The translations under genes and the position numbers were made by a program. From a virus: a stretch of DNA of 61,509 nucleotides. Shown piece by piece: positions 41,473 to 51,958 of the stretch (positions are counted from its first letter, which is position 1; every line of letters begins with the position of its first letter). Under the pieces are notes generated by a model. That model worked only from the letters and a program-made list of their open reading frames with translations. It did no database searches and was not told the origin of the DNA. The stretch covers positions 1 to 61,509 of IMG/VR virus record IMGVR_UViG_3300025759_000004, one strand, 5' to 3'.

Positions 41473-42200
41473 GTGTAATAGGTGTTGCCGTAATTGGTAC
41501 TGTTGGTTCTTCTGTGTATGGAGCATATTCAGCTAACCAACAAGCTAAAGATGCTAAAGGCCAGATGAACAACGCAAATCGGGCTATTGCTGAGCTAGAG
41601 GCTAATAGACAAGATATTATAGATCCTTATGCAGGATTTCAAAACGTTAGTAACATTGCTCAAGATCTAAGCGATATGATGAGTAATGCTTATGCAAATC
41701 TTGGAGTCTCAACAAAAGCCGCAGAAATTCAAATGGAAGAAACTGATATAGCGCTAGCTAATACATTAGATACTTTAAGAGCTAGCGGATCAAGTGCTGG
41801 AGGCGCTACAGCTTTAGCTCAAGCAGCGGCAAGATCTAAAAAAGGTGTTTCTGCTACTATTGAAAAACAAGAAGCTGATAATGAAAAATTAAGAGCACAA
41901 GGTGAAATGCAATTACAAGACAGAAGAATTGCTGAACAACAAAGGTTGCAAGGTATACAGATGTCAGAAGAAATTAGGATGCAGGACGCCGAAGCTCAAG
42001 GTAAGGTATTTGAATTTAATGCACAAGAACAAAGAGACGTAATGAAACTTAATAGACTTTCAGGTTTATCACAGCAATATCAAGCGCAACAAGCGGCCGC
42101 GTTAGGAGCAAGATCTTCTGCCATAGCTGGTGGCATATCAGGTTTAACATCTATAGCAACTTCAGGGATGGGTGGCCAACCTTGGTTTACAACAACATAA
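41469..42200 (+). CDS. Internal virion/DNA-ejection protein
   Basis: 243 residues. A hydrophobic Gly-rich N-terminus (VIGVAVIGTVGSSVYGAYSA) is followed by Ala/Gln/Glu-rich helices (NTLDTLRASGSSAGGATALA) and a Gly-rich end. The plan matches the small ejection proteins (T7 gp14 type) that are injected to form a channel through the envelope. The two following large genes complete the usual trio. Confidence 0.65.
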   Translation: MSVIGVAVIGTVGSSVYGAYSANQQAKDAKGQMNNANRAIAELEANRQDIIDPYAGFQNVSNIAQDLSDMMSNAYANLGVSTKAAEIQMEETDIALANTLDTLRASGSSAGGATALAQAAARSKKGVSATIEKQEADNEKLRAQGEMQLQDRRIAEQQRLQGIQMSEEIRMQDAEAQGKVFEFNAQEQRDVMKLNRLSGLSQQYQAQQAAALGARSSAIAGGISGLTSIATSGMGGQPWFTTT

Positions 42201-42205
42201 TAAAT

Positions 42206-43873
42206 ATGGGAGCATACGATAATCCACAAATAATAATAGACCGTTCAGCCGAGGTTTGGGGTAAACTAGCGTCAGACATTGGCGAAAAATTTAGCCAATA
42301 TGCTAAATACAAAGCAGAAAAAGAAGAAAAAGACAAGCTTAGAAGAGAACGCGATGCTCAACTTGAAGTCGAGGTAAATTTAGCTACTTTACAATCTCAA
42401 AAAGAAGGTTTTAAAAAGGTTACACCTTTATTAAAGCAAGGCGACGTTAATGACGAATTAATGGCGGCAAGTGAGCGTATGAAAAATGCGCAACTACAAT
42501 TACGTACAAATGCTGTAAATTTAACGCCTGAAGAAAAAAAACAATATTATGCAGATATAGATAATTTTGATTCCGAGGTTAATAAGTACTCATCTATAGG
42601 GGAATATGTGCAAGGTGTAATTACTTATATAGACACAGATACTAACGGAACGTTTGGTAGCGACTGGACTTTTACATCGGCTTCACCAGATAAGGCCGGA
42701 GAAGACTATATATGGTGGACCGCTATGTCTGGCACAAATAATAAGTATACCCGTGAAACAAAAAAAGATAAAAACGGTAATATACAAATTAACTTTAAAG
42801 ATGAAAGTGGTACAGTTGTAGCTAGCAAAAGTGTTAATGAGTTATACTCTATGGCTACAAATAAAACTAGAGCCACTGCAAAGATACCAAAACAAAATGT
42901 GCTTGCTTCAAACATGTTAAATGACATCAATATAACGGTTGATGGAGTATTTAATACTTCTCTGCTTGATGCTTCATTGCAAACTAGAACTAAAATGGCT
43001 GATGGTAAGCGAACTTTTGAAACCCAGTATTTATCAAAAGAAGCACAAGCTAAAATTAACGCTAAAATTGAAGCTCAAGCTGCTGCAGATTTAAGCGGTA
43101 CGCCTGATGAAATTCAACATAATTTAAAAACATTATGGAACTATACATTTAAAAACGGGTCAACTCAACCTTTTAATGAATGGTACGCGGACAAAAGCAT
43201 TGACCACAAAGCAGAACTTGTTAGAGAATACAAAGAGGCGGCTGCTGGTGTTATGAAATTAGCTATTGATGAAAATGGTAATTTTTATAAATCTGGAGGC
43301 GTTAGAGATATACCTAAGCCATCTTCCAAGTCTAATCAAAATGTATTACCTAACGAAATAACATCTTTAAAAAGAGAGTTTGGATATGGACAGGCTACAG
43401 CAGAAAACATTGTGCAGGGAACCGTTCCTTATAATGACACTATAGCTGAAATGGAGGGTATATCCACCGCAGAAGATTTATTAAGTTTATTAAATTCTAA
43501 AGATACTAAAAATAGTTACGTTAATGGTAAAGATCTTTTAATATTAGCAGGAGAATTAAGCGAAGGCGACACAATGGAAGCAGCACAAAAAGTGGCTAAT
43601 GAAAAGAAAATAGACCTTAACGCTGTTTATAATACCAAAAACCCGCGTAAGCCTTATACAATAAATGATTTTGGACTTATTCAATCATTGCTATTTGATT
43701 TAAATGGAGGTACACCTGCACAATTAAAAGCAATAAAAGGTCATCAAAATACTGTAAAGCAGCGTGAAGAAAGAAAAAAGCAAGATTGGATAGATAATTA
43801 CAAAGCTAATAACCCAGACGTAACAGATACAGATGCTTTAATAGCGTATAAACTAGAAATGGCTAATAAATAA
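42206..43873 (+). CDS. Internal virion/DNA-ejection protein
   Basis: 563 residues from ATG 42206 (MGAYDNPQIIIDRSAEVWGK); an upstream in-frame ATG at 42182 lies inside the previous gene. Long charged helices (KYKAEKEEKDKLRRERDAQL) dominate the first 150 residues. A mixed middle and a helical end follow. Position 2 of the three-gene ejection set, comparable with T7 gp15. Confidence 0.6.
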   Translation: MGAYDNPQIIIDRSAEVWGKLASDIGEKFSQYAKYKAEKEEKDKLRRERDAQLEVEVNLATLQSQKEGFKKVTPLLKQGDVNDELMAASERMKNAQLQLRTNAVNLTPEEKKQYYADIDNFDSEVNKYSSIGEYVQGVITYIDTDTNGTFGSDWTFTSASPDKAGEDYIWWTAMSGTNNKYTRETKKDKNGNIQINFKDESGTVVASKSVNELYSMATNKTRATAKIPKQNVLASNMLNDINITVDGVFNTSLLDASLQTRTKMADGKRTFETQYLSKEAQAKINAKIEAQAAADLSGTPDEIQHNLKTLWNYTFKNGSTQPFNEWYADKSIDHKAELVREYKEAAAGVMKLAIDENGNFYKSGGVRDIPKPSSKSNQNVLPNEITSLKREFGYGQATAENIVQGTVPYNDTIAEMEGISTAEDLLSLLNSKDTKNSYVNGKDLLILAGELSEGDTMEAAQKVANEKKIDLNAVYNTKNPRKPYTINDFGLIQSLLFDLNGGTPAQLKAIKGHQNTVKQREERKKQDWIDNYKANNPDVTDTDALIAYKLEMANK

Positions 43874-43883
43874 ATTAAATTTT

Positions 43884-46800
43884 ATGGAGTTAGAAGAGTA
43901 CATTGACAGCCTTGTGGCTCAAGGTTTGTCTCAAGAAGAAATAAAAAAATTAGTAGACGAGTTTATTGCTAATGGTAATCAAGTTCCTGAAGCTAATATA
44001 GAATTTAAACAAGCGGTAGGGCAAAAGCCTTTAGAAATAGCAAAGATAAATGTCGGTGTGCCGGGTGCAGTTGCATCGACGGAAATACTAGCACCAAAGT
44101 CGGAATCATTATTGGAAGATGGTTTTGTGGAATCAGTATTGGCTCCAGATACACCGGAAAATAATTTAGAAAGACGAGCACAAGGATTTATACCCCCTAA
44201 TCATTACTTAATTAAGCAAGGAGACAAAACCCATTTAGATTTTTACGAAGGCATTGATTTTATGGGGCAAACCCCAGAGGATTTTAAGCAAATGGAAATA
44301 AAGCCATGGGATAATTTTTCATTAGAAGATAAAACTAAAGCTAAATTAAAATATAAAGATTTAGATATTGAATTTCCTTATTATTATTTTGGTGACGACA
44401 ATAGTTCTTTTGTAGAAAATAATTATGGTACAGAAGAATTAAAAGCGCTTAATATAGATATAAAAGATTTTGATGGGTTTTTAAAAGAAAGAGGTCTTTC
44501 TGACGACTTTATTAAAAAACAAAACACTGGTTTTTATAAAGCTGAAGTTAGTGATAATCCTTTTAATTTAGACTCATCTGTACAAGCTGAAAACCAAAAT
44601 AAGCTAGACATTGCAAAAGAGAGACAGCTTAGAAAAATGCTTAATCTTTATGTTGAAGACAGAAACAAAAGATCTAGAGAAAAACAGGCTGCTGAATATA
44701 TTTTTTCTAACCCTGAAAATTTAGAAGAACAAGAGCTTATAAAAGCCGCAAAGAAAATAGAAAATGGCCAGCAGGGCTTATTAGACCCTTCATCTTTCAG
44801 CGCTTATTATGAATATCAATTTCCAACATCTACAGCAAAAGATAGAGAATATTTAGCTGCTAAAATTGACGAAGTATCCAGGCTTGAAAGCCAAGGCAAA
44901 GTTAAAGCAGGCTTAATGGGGCTTTTAGATTTTGGATCAAATTTTGTAAGTGGGTTTCAAAATGAAGTGGCAGGTACGGTTGCTACTATAAGTGATGTAT
45001 TAGGATTTGAAAATGCTGCAGATGAAATACGTGTGCAGGAAGAAGAAGAAATGTTAGCGGACCCTAGTATGTCTTATGCTCGCGTTCAAGGTAAAAAAGT
45101 AACTATTGACGATATTGAATACATTAAGAATGAAGACGACGGTCAAATATATAATACCACTGTAGGCTATAATATAGGGTATACAACGTCTCCAATTGAA
45201 TACAAAAGAATTAGCGATGCTTTAGATAAAAGCGAAGAAGAGGGATCGGATTGGGATGCTAGAGGAATGGCTATTCAGGCTGGGCAAGTTACAGGCGGTA
45301 TTACCTTTCAGGTTATTGGAACGAAAGGGTTAGGTGGCATTACCAGCGCTGCAGCAACAAGAGCAGCAGCATATGCTAATGGATTCAAAACAGTTGCTGA
45401 ATATAAAAAGGTTAGAGATTTAGCTCAAGCTATAGGTGGTGCTAAAGTTCCAAATTTTAGGGTTCCTATTAAAAAGTCTACTGTTGACTTAATTACATTT
45501 CAATCAATGTATGGAGCATCCTTGGGTTATGAAGAAACACTAAAGCAAGCTAGAGCTGCTGGATTAGGTGATGATAAATCCTATGAATTAGCAACTAGTG
45601 CTGCAGGGCAAATGTCTGTTTTATTTGCTTTAACCGCTAGATTAAACCCAAGAACAAAAGCAACTGAAGCTTTATTTGGGAAAACAGGTATTAGAAGCCA
45701 AATAACAAAAGCAATTAATTCTTACAAAACAGAAGGGCAAAAAGGGTTTTTAAATAGTCTTACTAATGGTATTAAAAACACAGTGGCTAACCTACCAAAA
45801 ACAGCAACTGTATTTGCAGAAGAAGGTACTAAAGAAGTATTTCAAGAAAATGTTCAGCAGTTTGGTGAATATACAATTATAAATGAAAATATTAATCAAG
45901 AAGTTGGCTTTGATCTTTTAAAAGATACATATACAATTAATGATATTAAAGTTACAACTGCATTATCATTTTTAACAGCAGGAGGTCTTGCAAATGTTAG
46001 AACGCCTAATTTTAAGCCAGATCCATTAAACCAACTTAGAACATTTTATAGTATTGGTTCAGATTTAAATTTGTTAAAAACTAATTTAGATAAAATGGTT
46101 TTAAATGGCGATATTACGCAAGATGAATCTAAAAAGGTTTTTAGAGATGCTAAAGCTGTTTATACACAATTGGATAAGATGCCTTCTAATATTGATCCGT
46201 CAATTACATTAGAAGTTGCTAATGCTTTACAAAATATTCAAGACTTAGAAGTTGAAAAGAAAAATACAGATCCAGCATTTCACGGGCCTATAAACGAAAG
46301 ACTGGAACAAGCTAGACAAGAGCTTGGAGATATTTATATAAACCAAGATGTTACAAAAGCTCAAAGAGCTATGAAAGCTTTAGGCTTAAAAGGCGAAACA
46401 AAAGCGGCAAACACCGATAATGAATTCCAAGGTTATTTAAGAACTTTGGTAGATTCCGATGGCAAACAAATATACACGGAGGAACAAATACAAGATATTA
46501 ATAGAATTGGTGTTTTTGTAGACAATACAGGGGATATATTAATAAATAAGGCAGCGGCTAGAAGATTAGGCGTAACAGAAACAGGTAGACATGAGTTTTT
46601 ACATAGGTTAATTTATACAACTGTAAAAGGAAAGCCAGAACTTATATCTAAAATAGGTAAAGATTTAGATGCATATGTTACTGAATTAATTGCAAAAGGC
46701 GATTTAAAAGGAGGCAAAAACTTTAAAGTAGATTTACAAGGCTATAAAGATAGAGCTTCTGCTAAAATTGATAGAATAAACGAACTAAGACAAAAAGCTA

Positions 46801-49800
46801 AACAATACTTGGATCAAGGCGCTTTAACGCAAGAAAAGTATGATGCTTACATGGAGGGCTACAATAAAACAGAACTTCAAATAGAAGCAAATACGTTTGA
46901 AGAAGTACTCACCTTGTTATCTGAAAGTATTGCTACAGGTGATTTAGTTTATGAAAAAGATCAAGATTTATTTGTTAAAATAACAGATTACATAAGAAAT
47001 TTTTTACAATCAATTGGTGTTACCGATATAAATCTAAAAGATGGTAAAGCTACATTTAATTTTATAAGAGACTATAATAAAGCTTTTGATAAAACCGAAT
47101 TTAATAAAGCATTTCAAAAATTAGCTGACACAGTTGCCGATCCTAATGTTGAAGATTCTATATTTATTAAAGAATCTACAAAAATTAATGAAGATCGTAA
47201 TAAAAAAGTTGACGACTTTGTAGGTCCTAAAGATGCTGATGGTAATTATATTATGACAAAAAAAGAGTGGGATTCCGGAGGAATTGCCACTGCTTATATG
47301 GAAATTATTGGAGGTACGGCTTTAGACGGTTTGATTAGAAGAGGTATAGAAGGTAACTCTGTATACGGAAAACCTATTGAAACATTTTTAGAAGACGTTA
47401 AGCAAGGTTTAACTGGAACTTTAATGAGATTTAACCCTGAAGAAAACAATAGCTTAATGGGTTGGATTAATGGCCAAATGGCGGCCCGTAAAGGTGATGT
47501 GCTTAATAAATACAAAAAAGAACAACCGTTAGGAAGTAAGTCATTAGATGTTGAAGCCGGGGAGGTTGGTTCAGTAAGAGAAGCTGTTGCTGAAGAAACC
47601 GCTGAAGACTTTATAACTACAGAAGAAAGATTAGCAGAGCAAGAAGCCTCACTTAAAAGAGGACCCTCATTTTTAGAGGCATTACCTGTTGACCAAAAAA
47701 CAGGGGAAAAATCTTTTAAAGATGAAATTAGAGAAGAGGTAGATAAAAGAATTAAAAGGAATATACAATTTTTTGATGCTGCTACATCTGCTAATAGAAC
47801 TGTAAAGCCTTTTATTGCAGAAATTAAAAAAGATTTAAGTGATAATTTTTACAAGCAAACTAGAAAATGGTTTAATAATTACGAGGGTGGATATGAAGGT
47901 TTTTTAAGAGATTTTAGAGTAGATTTGCTAAATAACTACACAACAACATATTTATCTAAACATCCTATTTTTAGAAAAGGCATATTAAAAAGAATTAATG
48001 GTAAATGGACAGCGCCTAAAAAAGTTAGAAGTTCATACGGAGGGTTTAAGTATGACTGGGTAGACGACAATGGCAAAAAATTAAAGATAGACAGGGATGA
48101 TGCAGCTGGAAGAGGTTTAACTTCTGGGCCTGAATTTATAAAAAGAAACCCCAACATTACTAAACTCATCGGGGAAAATGAATTTATTGATTACCATTTT
48201 GAAGATGGTGCTTTACGTAAAAAACGTAAACAAAATCCAGAAAAAGCTTTAGCTATTCAGCTTGCTAGCGAAATTGGATTAGAAATATTACAAAATGATT
48301 TATTAACAACTGATGAAAGCGGTAATATTATTGGCGGCCCATTAACAGAAGCTATTATTGACAGAGCGGGTTTATTAGAAATGGTTTTAGCAGATAACGC
48401 CATGATAACATTAGCGAGCGATATTGATAGAGGTAATGTTAAAGAGTCATTAAAAAAGAGTGTTGTTAAACCAATATATGAAAAAGGATTAGATATTTTA
48501 GCTCAGCAAGGAGAAACAGCTTTTAATGAATATATTGATGGCTTACCTGATCAAGAAGCGGCTCAATATGTTAAACGCTATTTTGATGACAAATATTGGC
48601 AAGTAGGTTTGTATCAAAGCGCTAAAGCTAAAAATAGAGGTTTAGCTTATGAAAAACTTGTAAAAAGAGTTTTAAGTTCAAGCGGAAACAGAGATATTAA
48701 AGTTGAATTAATTGGTAAAAACCCTAAAATGGGTGGTGATATTTTATTAAAATTTAAAAATACCAATATAGCCATAGAATTAAAACTTAATGAATTTGCT
48801 CAAATGGGTAGTTTTACTATAAAAAATGTAGACGGAAAACCTGTGTTTACTTTAAGGAACATGAGCCCCGAGTTAGAAAATTCAATAAAAGAAGCTTTAG
48901 AAAAAAGACAGCCAGCTTTAGATAGATATTTTGAAGAAGCTAAAAAATATGCAGAACAAAATGGTTATGCTATACTAATTGAAAATAACGAAATTCGCGC
49001 CCCAAAACCAGTATTTGAATACTTAAGAGCTGAAGGCTTTTTAGAAAAAACAAATGTAACAGTAAAAGCGGATCAAAGGATTATAAATGCATTATACCGA
49101 GCTAAAGAGGTTTATTACATGAATATCGGGGACAAAGGGCTATTTGCTCTTGGTAAAGATATATATAACTTAGGTGTACCTGTTCTTTATTCTGATGTTG
49201 ATTTGGTTATAAGACTAACAAGAACTTACGATGCTAAATATGGAAGAATTGCTACAACTAGAGCCTTCCCTGTTCTTAATGGTAATTTAATAACACCATC
49301 TAAATCTTTAGATAATGCTTCTAGCGTAACAGAATTGCTAGATAACTTTCAAAATTCAATTAAAGAATCTACTAAAAAAGAAGAGCAAAAACCTGAACAA
49401 GAAAAAATAACTAGTGATATAAGTTCAGAGTTTAATAAAATGATGGAAGAAATATCCGGAATTCCTAAAGATGAAGTAATATCGCAAGCTAGGGGTAAGG
49501 TACTAGGTAAAAATAAAAGCGGAACTTGGTTTATACCATATAGTCATGAGGATTTTGTTGGACTTATGTACCCATTGCTAGCCAAAGGCAAAAAGGGTGA
49601 GCAGCAATATGAATATATTAAAAATAATATAATACAACCTTACGCTGAAGCTGAGTACAAAATAAATCAAGAAAGGCTTAGAACCGCCGCTGATTTTAAA
49701 GCACTTAAGGCGCAAATAGAAGAGCAATTAGGCAAATCAAAAAATACATTTACAAGATCGCCTTTAAGTAAACTTTTAAACAAAGAAGCTTGGTCCGGAT

Positions 49801-51521
49801 TTAAAAATGAGGATGCGGTAAGAGTATTTTTATGGAATTTACAAGGAATGGATATTCCTGGATTAGATGCTAAAGATATAAAAAAGTTAGTTAGTATAGT
49901 TAATACTAATGCAGAGTTGCTTAAATACGCCTTTGGTATAAAAAGTTTAATGAAAGGTATGGAATACCCCGCCGCTAAAAAAGGTTGGGAGACAAGCAAT
50001 ATTTCTTATGACATCCAGCAAAATTTAGAAACAACACGAAGAAAAGAATTTTTAGCTAATTGGCAAGAAAATGTTGATCAAGCTTTTTCTAAAGAAAATA
50101 TGGCAAAACTTGAAGCTATATTTGGCCCTAAATATGTTGAGGCTTTAAGAAATATATTAGAAAGAATGCGTACGGGCAAAAATAGGAAAGCAAATAATAG
50201 TAGATTAGAAAATGCCTTACTGGATTATTTTAATGGATCTGTGAGTGCTATTATGGCTTTAAACACAAAATCAGCAGTGTTACAGCAGCTTTCAAATATA
50301 AACTTTTTAAATTGGACAGATAATAACCCAATAGCGGCCGCGAAAGCTTTTGGCAATCAAAAACAATACTGGAGAGATGTTATTGATATTTTAAATTCAG
50401 ACTATCTTGTTAATAGACGAGCTGGATTAAAAATAAATGTAACAGAATCAGAGCTTGCTGCAATGGCTAATTCTAAAAATAAGGTAAGAGCTTTTATTGG
50501 TTTGATTGGTGAAAAAGGTTTTATACTTACAAAGTACGGAGATAGTTTTGCAATTGCAACCGGAGGAGCAACTTTTTATAGAAATAGGTTTAATACTTAT
50601 TTAAATCAAACAGATGCTGATGGTAATAAAATCTATACAGAAGAAGAAGCTAATAAAAAGGCTATGGTTGATTTTATCGAAATATCGGAAGATACTCAGC
50701 AATCATCTAGACCTGATAAAATTAGCATGCAACAAGCGGGTAACCTGGGTAGGTTAATATTAGCGTTTGCTAATACACCCTCTCAGTATGCGAGGCTTAC
50801 TAAAAAAGCATTGTTAGATTTAAAAAACGGTAGAGGAAGTAAACGTGAGAATATAATGAAAATAACATATTATGGCTTTGTGCAAAATTTAATATTTTCA
50901 TTTATGCAGCAAGGATTGTTTTCAATATTCTTTGGAGATGATGACGATGAAGAAATTAAAACAATTAAAGAAGCAGAAGAAAAGGCTCAAAGAAAACAAA
51001 AGCAAGCTTTTAAAGCGGCTAATGGTGCATTTGATGGATTTTTAAGAGGGCTTGGCGTTATGGGAGGTTTAGCAAGTACTTTAAAAAATATGGGTATTAA
51101 AGTGTACGAAAAGTCAAAAAGAAAAAGACCTGATTATGCAAGCACAGCTTATGAATTACTAAATATTTCTCCGCCTATTGATTCTAAGCTTTCAAAAATT
51201 AGAAGTGGGTTTGCTGCTCTTGATTTTGATTTAGAAGAAATAAAGAAAAAAGGATTTAAGGATATTTCAAATCCAGGATACATGGCTGGAGCAAGGGTAA
51301 TAGCGGGAACTACAAATGTAGGGATAGATAGAATTTTTACAAAAGGAAGAAACATAGCTAATGCTTTTGATTCTGAGTTAGCAACTTGGCAAAGAATATT
51401 TTCTTTAGGTGGATGGCAAGGATATGAGTTAGGTATTGAAGACGAGGAAGATGATGATCCAAAAAAGTTTTTAGATTTAAACATTAATATAGATTTAGAA
51501 TTGCCAAAAATAAAATTATAA
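43884..51521 (+). CDS. Giant 2,545-residue internal virion protein with zincin and nuclease-like motifs
   Basis: Third and largest gene of the ejection set. Helical regions surround hydrophobic patches near residues 350-650. At 901-909 GRHEFLHRL gives HExxH (H903, E904, H907), a zincin-type metal site. At about 1618-1635 GGDILLKF followed by IAIELKLN gives D1619, E1632 and K1634, the PD-(D/E)XK nuclease pattern. A conserved block SLMGWINGQMAARKGDVLNK lies near 1190, and the C-terminal region has AVLQQLSNINFLNWTDNNPI and SFAIATGGATFYRNR. This matches large multi-enzyme phage proteins injected with DNA. Activities are predicted from motifs only. Confidence 0.65.
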   Translation: MELEEYIDSLVAQGLSQEEIKKLVDEFIANGNQVPEANIEFKQAVGQKPLEIAKINVGVPGAVASTEILAPKSESLLEDGFVESVLAPDTPENNLERRAQGFIPPNHYLIKQGDKTHLDFYEGIDFMGQTPEDFKQMEIKPWDNFSLEDKTKAKLKYKDLDIEFPYYYFGDDNSSFVENNYGTEELKALNIDIKDFDGFLKERGLSDDFIKKQNTGFYKAEVSDNPFNLDSSVQAENQNKLDIAKERQLRKMLNLYVEDRNKRSREKQAAEYIFSNPENLEEQELIKAAKKIENGQQGLLDPSSFSAYYEYQFPTSTAKDREYLAAKIDEVSRLESQGKVKAGLMGLLDFGSNFVSGFQNEVAGTVATISDVLGFENAADEIRVQEEEEMLADPSMSYARVQGKKVTIDDIEYIKNEDDGQIYNTTVGYNIGYTTSPIEYKRISDALDKSEEEGSDWDARGMAIQAGQVTGGITFQVIGTKGLGGITSAAATRAAAYANGFKTVAEYKKVRDLAQAIGGAKVPNFRVPIKKSTVDLITFQSMYGASLGYEETLKQARAAGLGDDKSYELATSAAGQMSVLFALTARLNPRTKATEALFGKTGIRSQITKAINSYKTEGQKGFLNSLTNGIKNTVANLPKTATVFAEEGTKEVFQENVQQFGEYTIINENINQEVGFDLLKDTYTINDIKVTTALSFLTAGGLANVRTPNFKPDPLNQLRTFYSIGSDLNLLKTNLDKMVLNGDITQDESKKVFRDAKAVYTQLDKMPSNIDPSITLEVANALQNIQDLEVEKKNTDPAFHGPINERLEQARQELGDIYINQDVTKAQRAMKALGLKGETKAANTDNEFQGYLRTLVDSDGKQIYTEEQIQDINRIGVFVDNTGDILINKAAARRLGVTETGRHEFLHRLIYTTVKGKPELISKIGKDLDAYVTELIAKGDLKGGKNFKVDLQGYKDRASAKIDRINELRQKAKQYLDQGALTQEKYDAYMEGYNKTELQIEANTFEEVLTLLSESIATGDLVYEKDQDLFVKITDYIRNFLQSIGVTDINLKDGKATFNFIRDYNKAFDKTEFNKAFQKLADTVADPNVEDSIFIKESTKINEDRNKKVDDFVGPKDADGNYIMTKKEWDSGGIATAYMEIIGGTALDGLIRRGIEGNSVYGKPIETFLEDVKQGLTGTLMRFNPEENNSLMGWINGQMAARKGDVLNKYKKEQPLGSKSLDVEAGEVGSVREAVAEETAEDFITTEERLAEQEASLKRGPSFLEALPVDQKTGEKSFKDEIREEVDKRIKRNIQFFDAATSANRTVKPFIAEIKKDLSDNFYKQTRKWFNNYEGGYEGFLRDFRVDLLNNYTTTYLSKHPIFRKGILKRINGKWTAPKKVRSSYGGFKYDWVDDNGKKLKIDRDDAAGRGLTSGPEFIKRNPNITKLIGENEFIDYHFEDGALRKKRKQNPEKALAIQLASEIGLEILQNDLLTTDESGNIIGGPLTEAIIDRAGLLEMVLADNAMITLASDIDRGNVKESLKKSVVKPIYEKGLDILAQQGETAFNEYIDGLPDQEAAQYVKRYFDDKYWQVGLYQSAKAKNRGLAYEKLVKRVLSSSGNRDIKVELIGKNPKMGGDILLKFKNTNIAIELKLNEFAQMGSFTIKNVDGKPVFTLRNMSPELENSIKEALEKRQPALDRYFEEAKKYAEQNGYAILIENNEIRAPKPVFEYLRAEGFLEKTNVTVKADQRIINALYRAKEVYYMNIGDKGLFALGKDIYNLGVPVLYSDVDLVIRLTRTYDAKYGRIATTRAFPVLNGNLITPSKSLDNASSVTELLDNFQNSIKESTKKEEQKPEQEKITSDISSEFNKMMEEISGIPKDEVISQARGKVLGKNKSGTWFIPYSHEDFVGLMYPLLAKGKKGEQQYEYIKNNIIQPYAEAEYKINQERLRTAADFKALKAQIEEQLGKSKNTFTRSPLSKLLNKEAWSGFKNEDAVRVFLWNLQGMDIPGLDAKDIKKLVSIVNTNAELLKYAFGIKSLMKGMEYPAAKKGWETSNISYDIQQNLETTRRKEFLANWQENVDQAFSKENMAKLEAIFGPKYVEALRNILERMRTGKNRKANNSRLENALLDYFNGSVSAIMALNTKSAVLQQLSNINFLNWTDNNPIAAAKAFGNQKQYWRDVIDILNSDYLVNRRAGLKINVTESELAAMANSKNKVRAFIGLIGEKGFILTKYGDSFAIATGGATFYRNRFNTYLNQTDADGNKIYTEEEANKKAMVDFIEISEDTQQSSRPDKISMQQAGNLGRLILAFANTPSQYARLTKKALLDLKNGRGSKRENIMKITYYGFVQNLIFSFMQQGLFSIFFGDDDDEEIKTIKEAEEKAQRKQKQAFKAANGAFDGFLRGLGVMGGLASTLKNMGIKVYEKSKRKRPDYASTAYELLNISPPIDSKLSKIRSGFAALDFDLEEIKKKGFKDISNPGYMAGARVIAGTTNVGIDRIFTKGRNIANAFDSELATWQRIFSLGGWQGYELGIEDEEDDDPKKFLDLNINIDLELPKIKL

Positions 51522-51524
51522 ATT

Positions 51525-51683
51525 ATGGAACAAAAAGATATTACAAAAATAGTAGGTTCCCCGTTTGCGTTGAAAGATGCGTGCTATTATAAAGTGAAAG
51601 CTCAATATGATGTTTTTCCTTCTGCTTATGCAAGCGGAGCTATAGCAAAGTGTCGTAAAAATAAAGGTAAAAAGAAAAAGTAA
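51525..51683 (+). CDS. 52-residue basic protein with PSAYASG motif
   Basis: Short frame from ATG 51525. It contains FPSAYASGAIAKCRK preceded by KDACYYKVKAQYDV, a motif I recognise in small basic proteins of marine phages and large viruses, often beside the CRP motif of the next gene. Lys-rich tail. TAATGG overlap with the next gene. Probably packaged or DNA-binding. Confidence 0.65.
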   Translation: MEQKDITKIVGSPFALKDACYYKVKAQYDVFPSAYASGAIAKCRKNKGKKKK

Positions 51684-51958
51684 TGGCTTATCAATCTCCA
51701 TTTAATAAAGTTAGAAAAACTGAAAAAGGGTTGGCTCTTAAACGATGGTTTAAAGAAGAATGGACAGATGAAAAAGGAAACCCTTGCGGATCTACAAAAA
51801 ATAAAAACACTAAAAAATGTAGACCTAGCAAAAGAGTAAACAGTAAGACTGTAAAAACCTGGAGCGAAATGTCATCCACTGAAAAGAAAAAAGCTATTGC
51901 TGAAAAGAAAAGAGTTGGAATGGGTAAAAGAGCATCTAATATAAAAAGAAATGCGTAA
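51683..51958 (+). CDS. Small basic protein with CG-x-KKCRP motif
   Basis: 91 residues. KRWFKEEWTDEKGNPCG and NTKKCRPSKRV form a Cys-containing loop, followed by a Lys-rich helix (MSSTEKKKAIAEKKRVGMGK). Related in style to the proteins at 11338, 19368 and 51525. Likely nucleic-acid associated. Confidence 0.6.
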   Translation: MAYQSPFNKVRKTEKGLALKRWFKEEWTDEKGNPCGSTKNKNTKKCRPSKRVNSKTVKTWSEMSSTEKKKAIAEKKRVGMGKRASNIKRNA

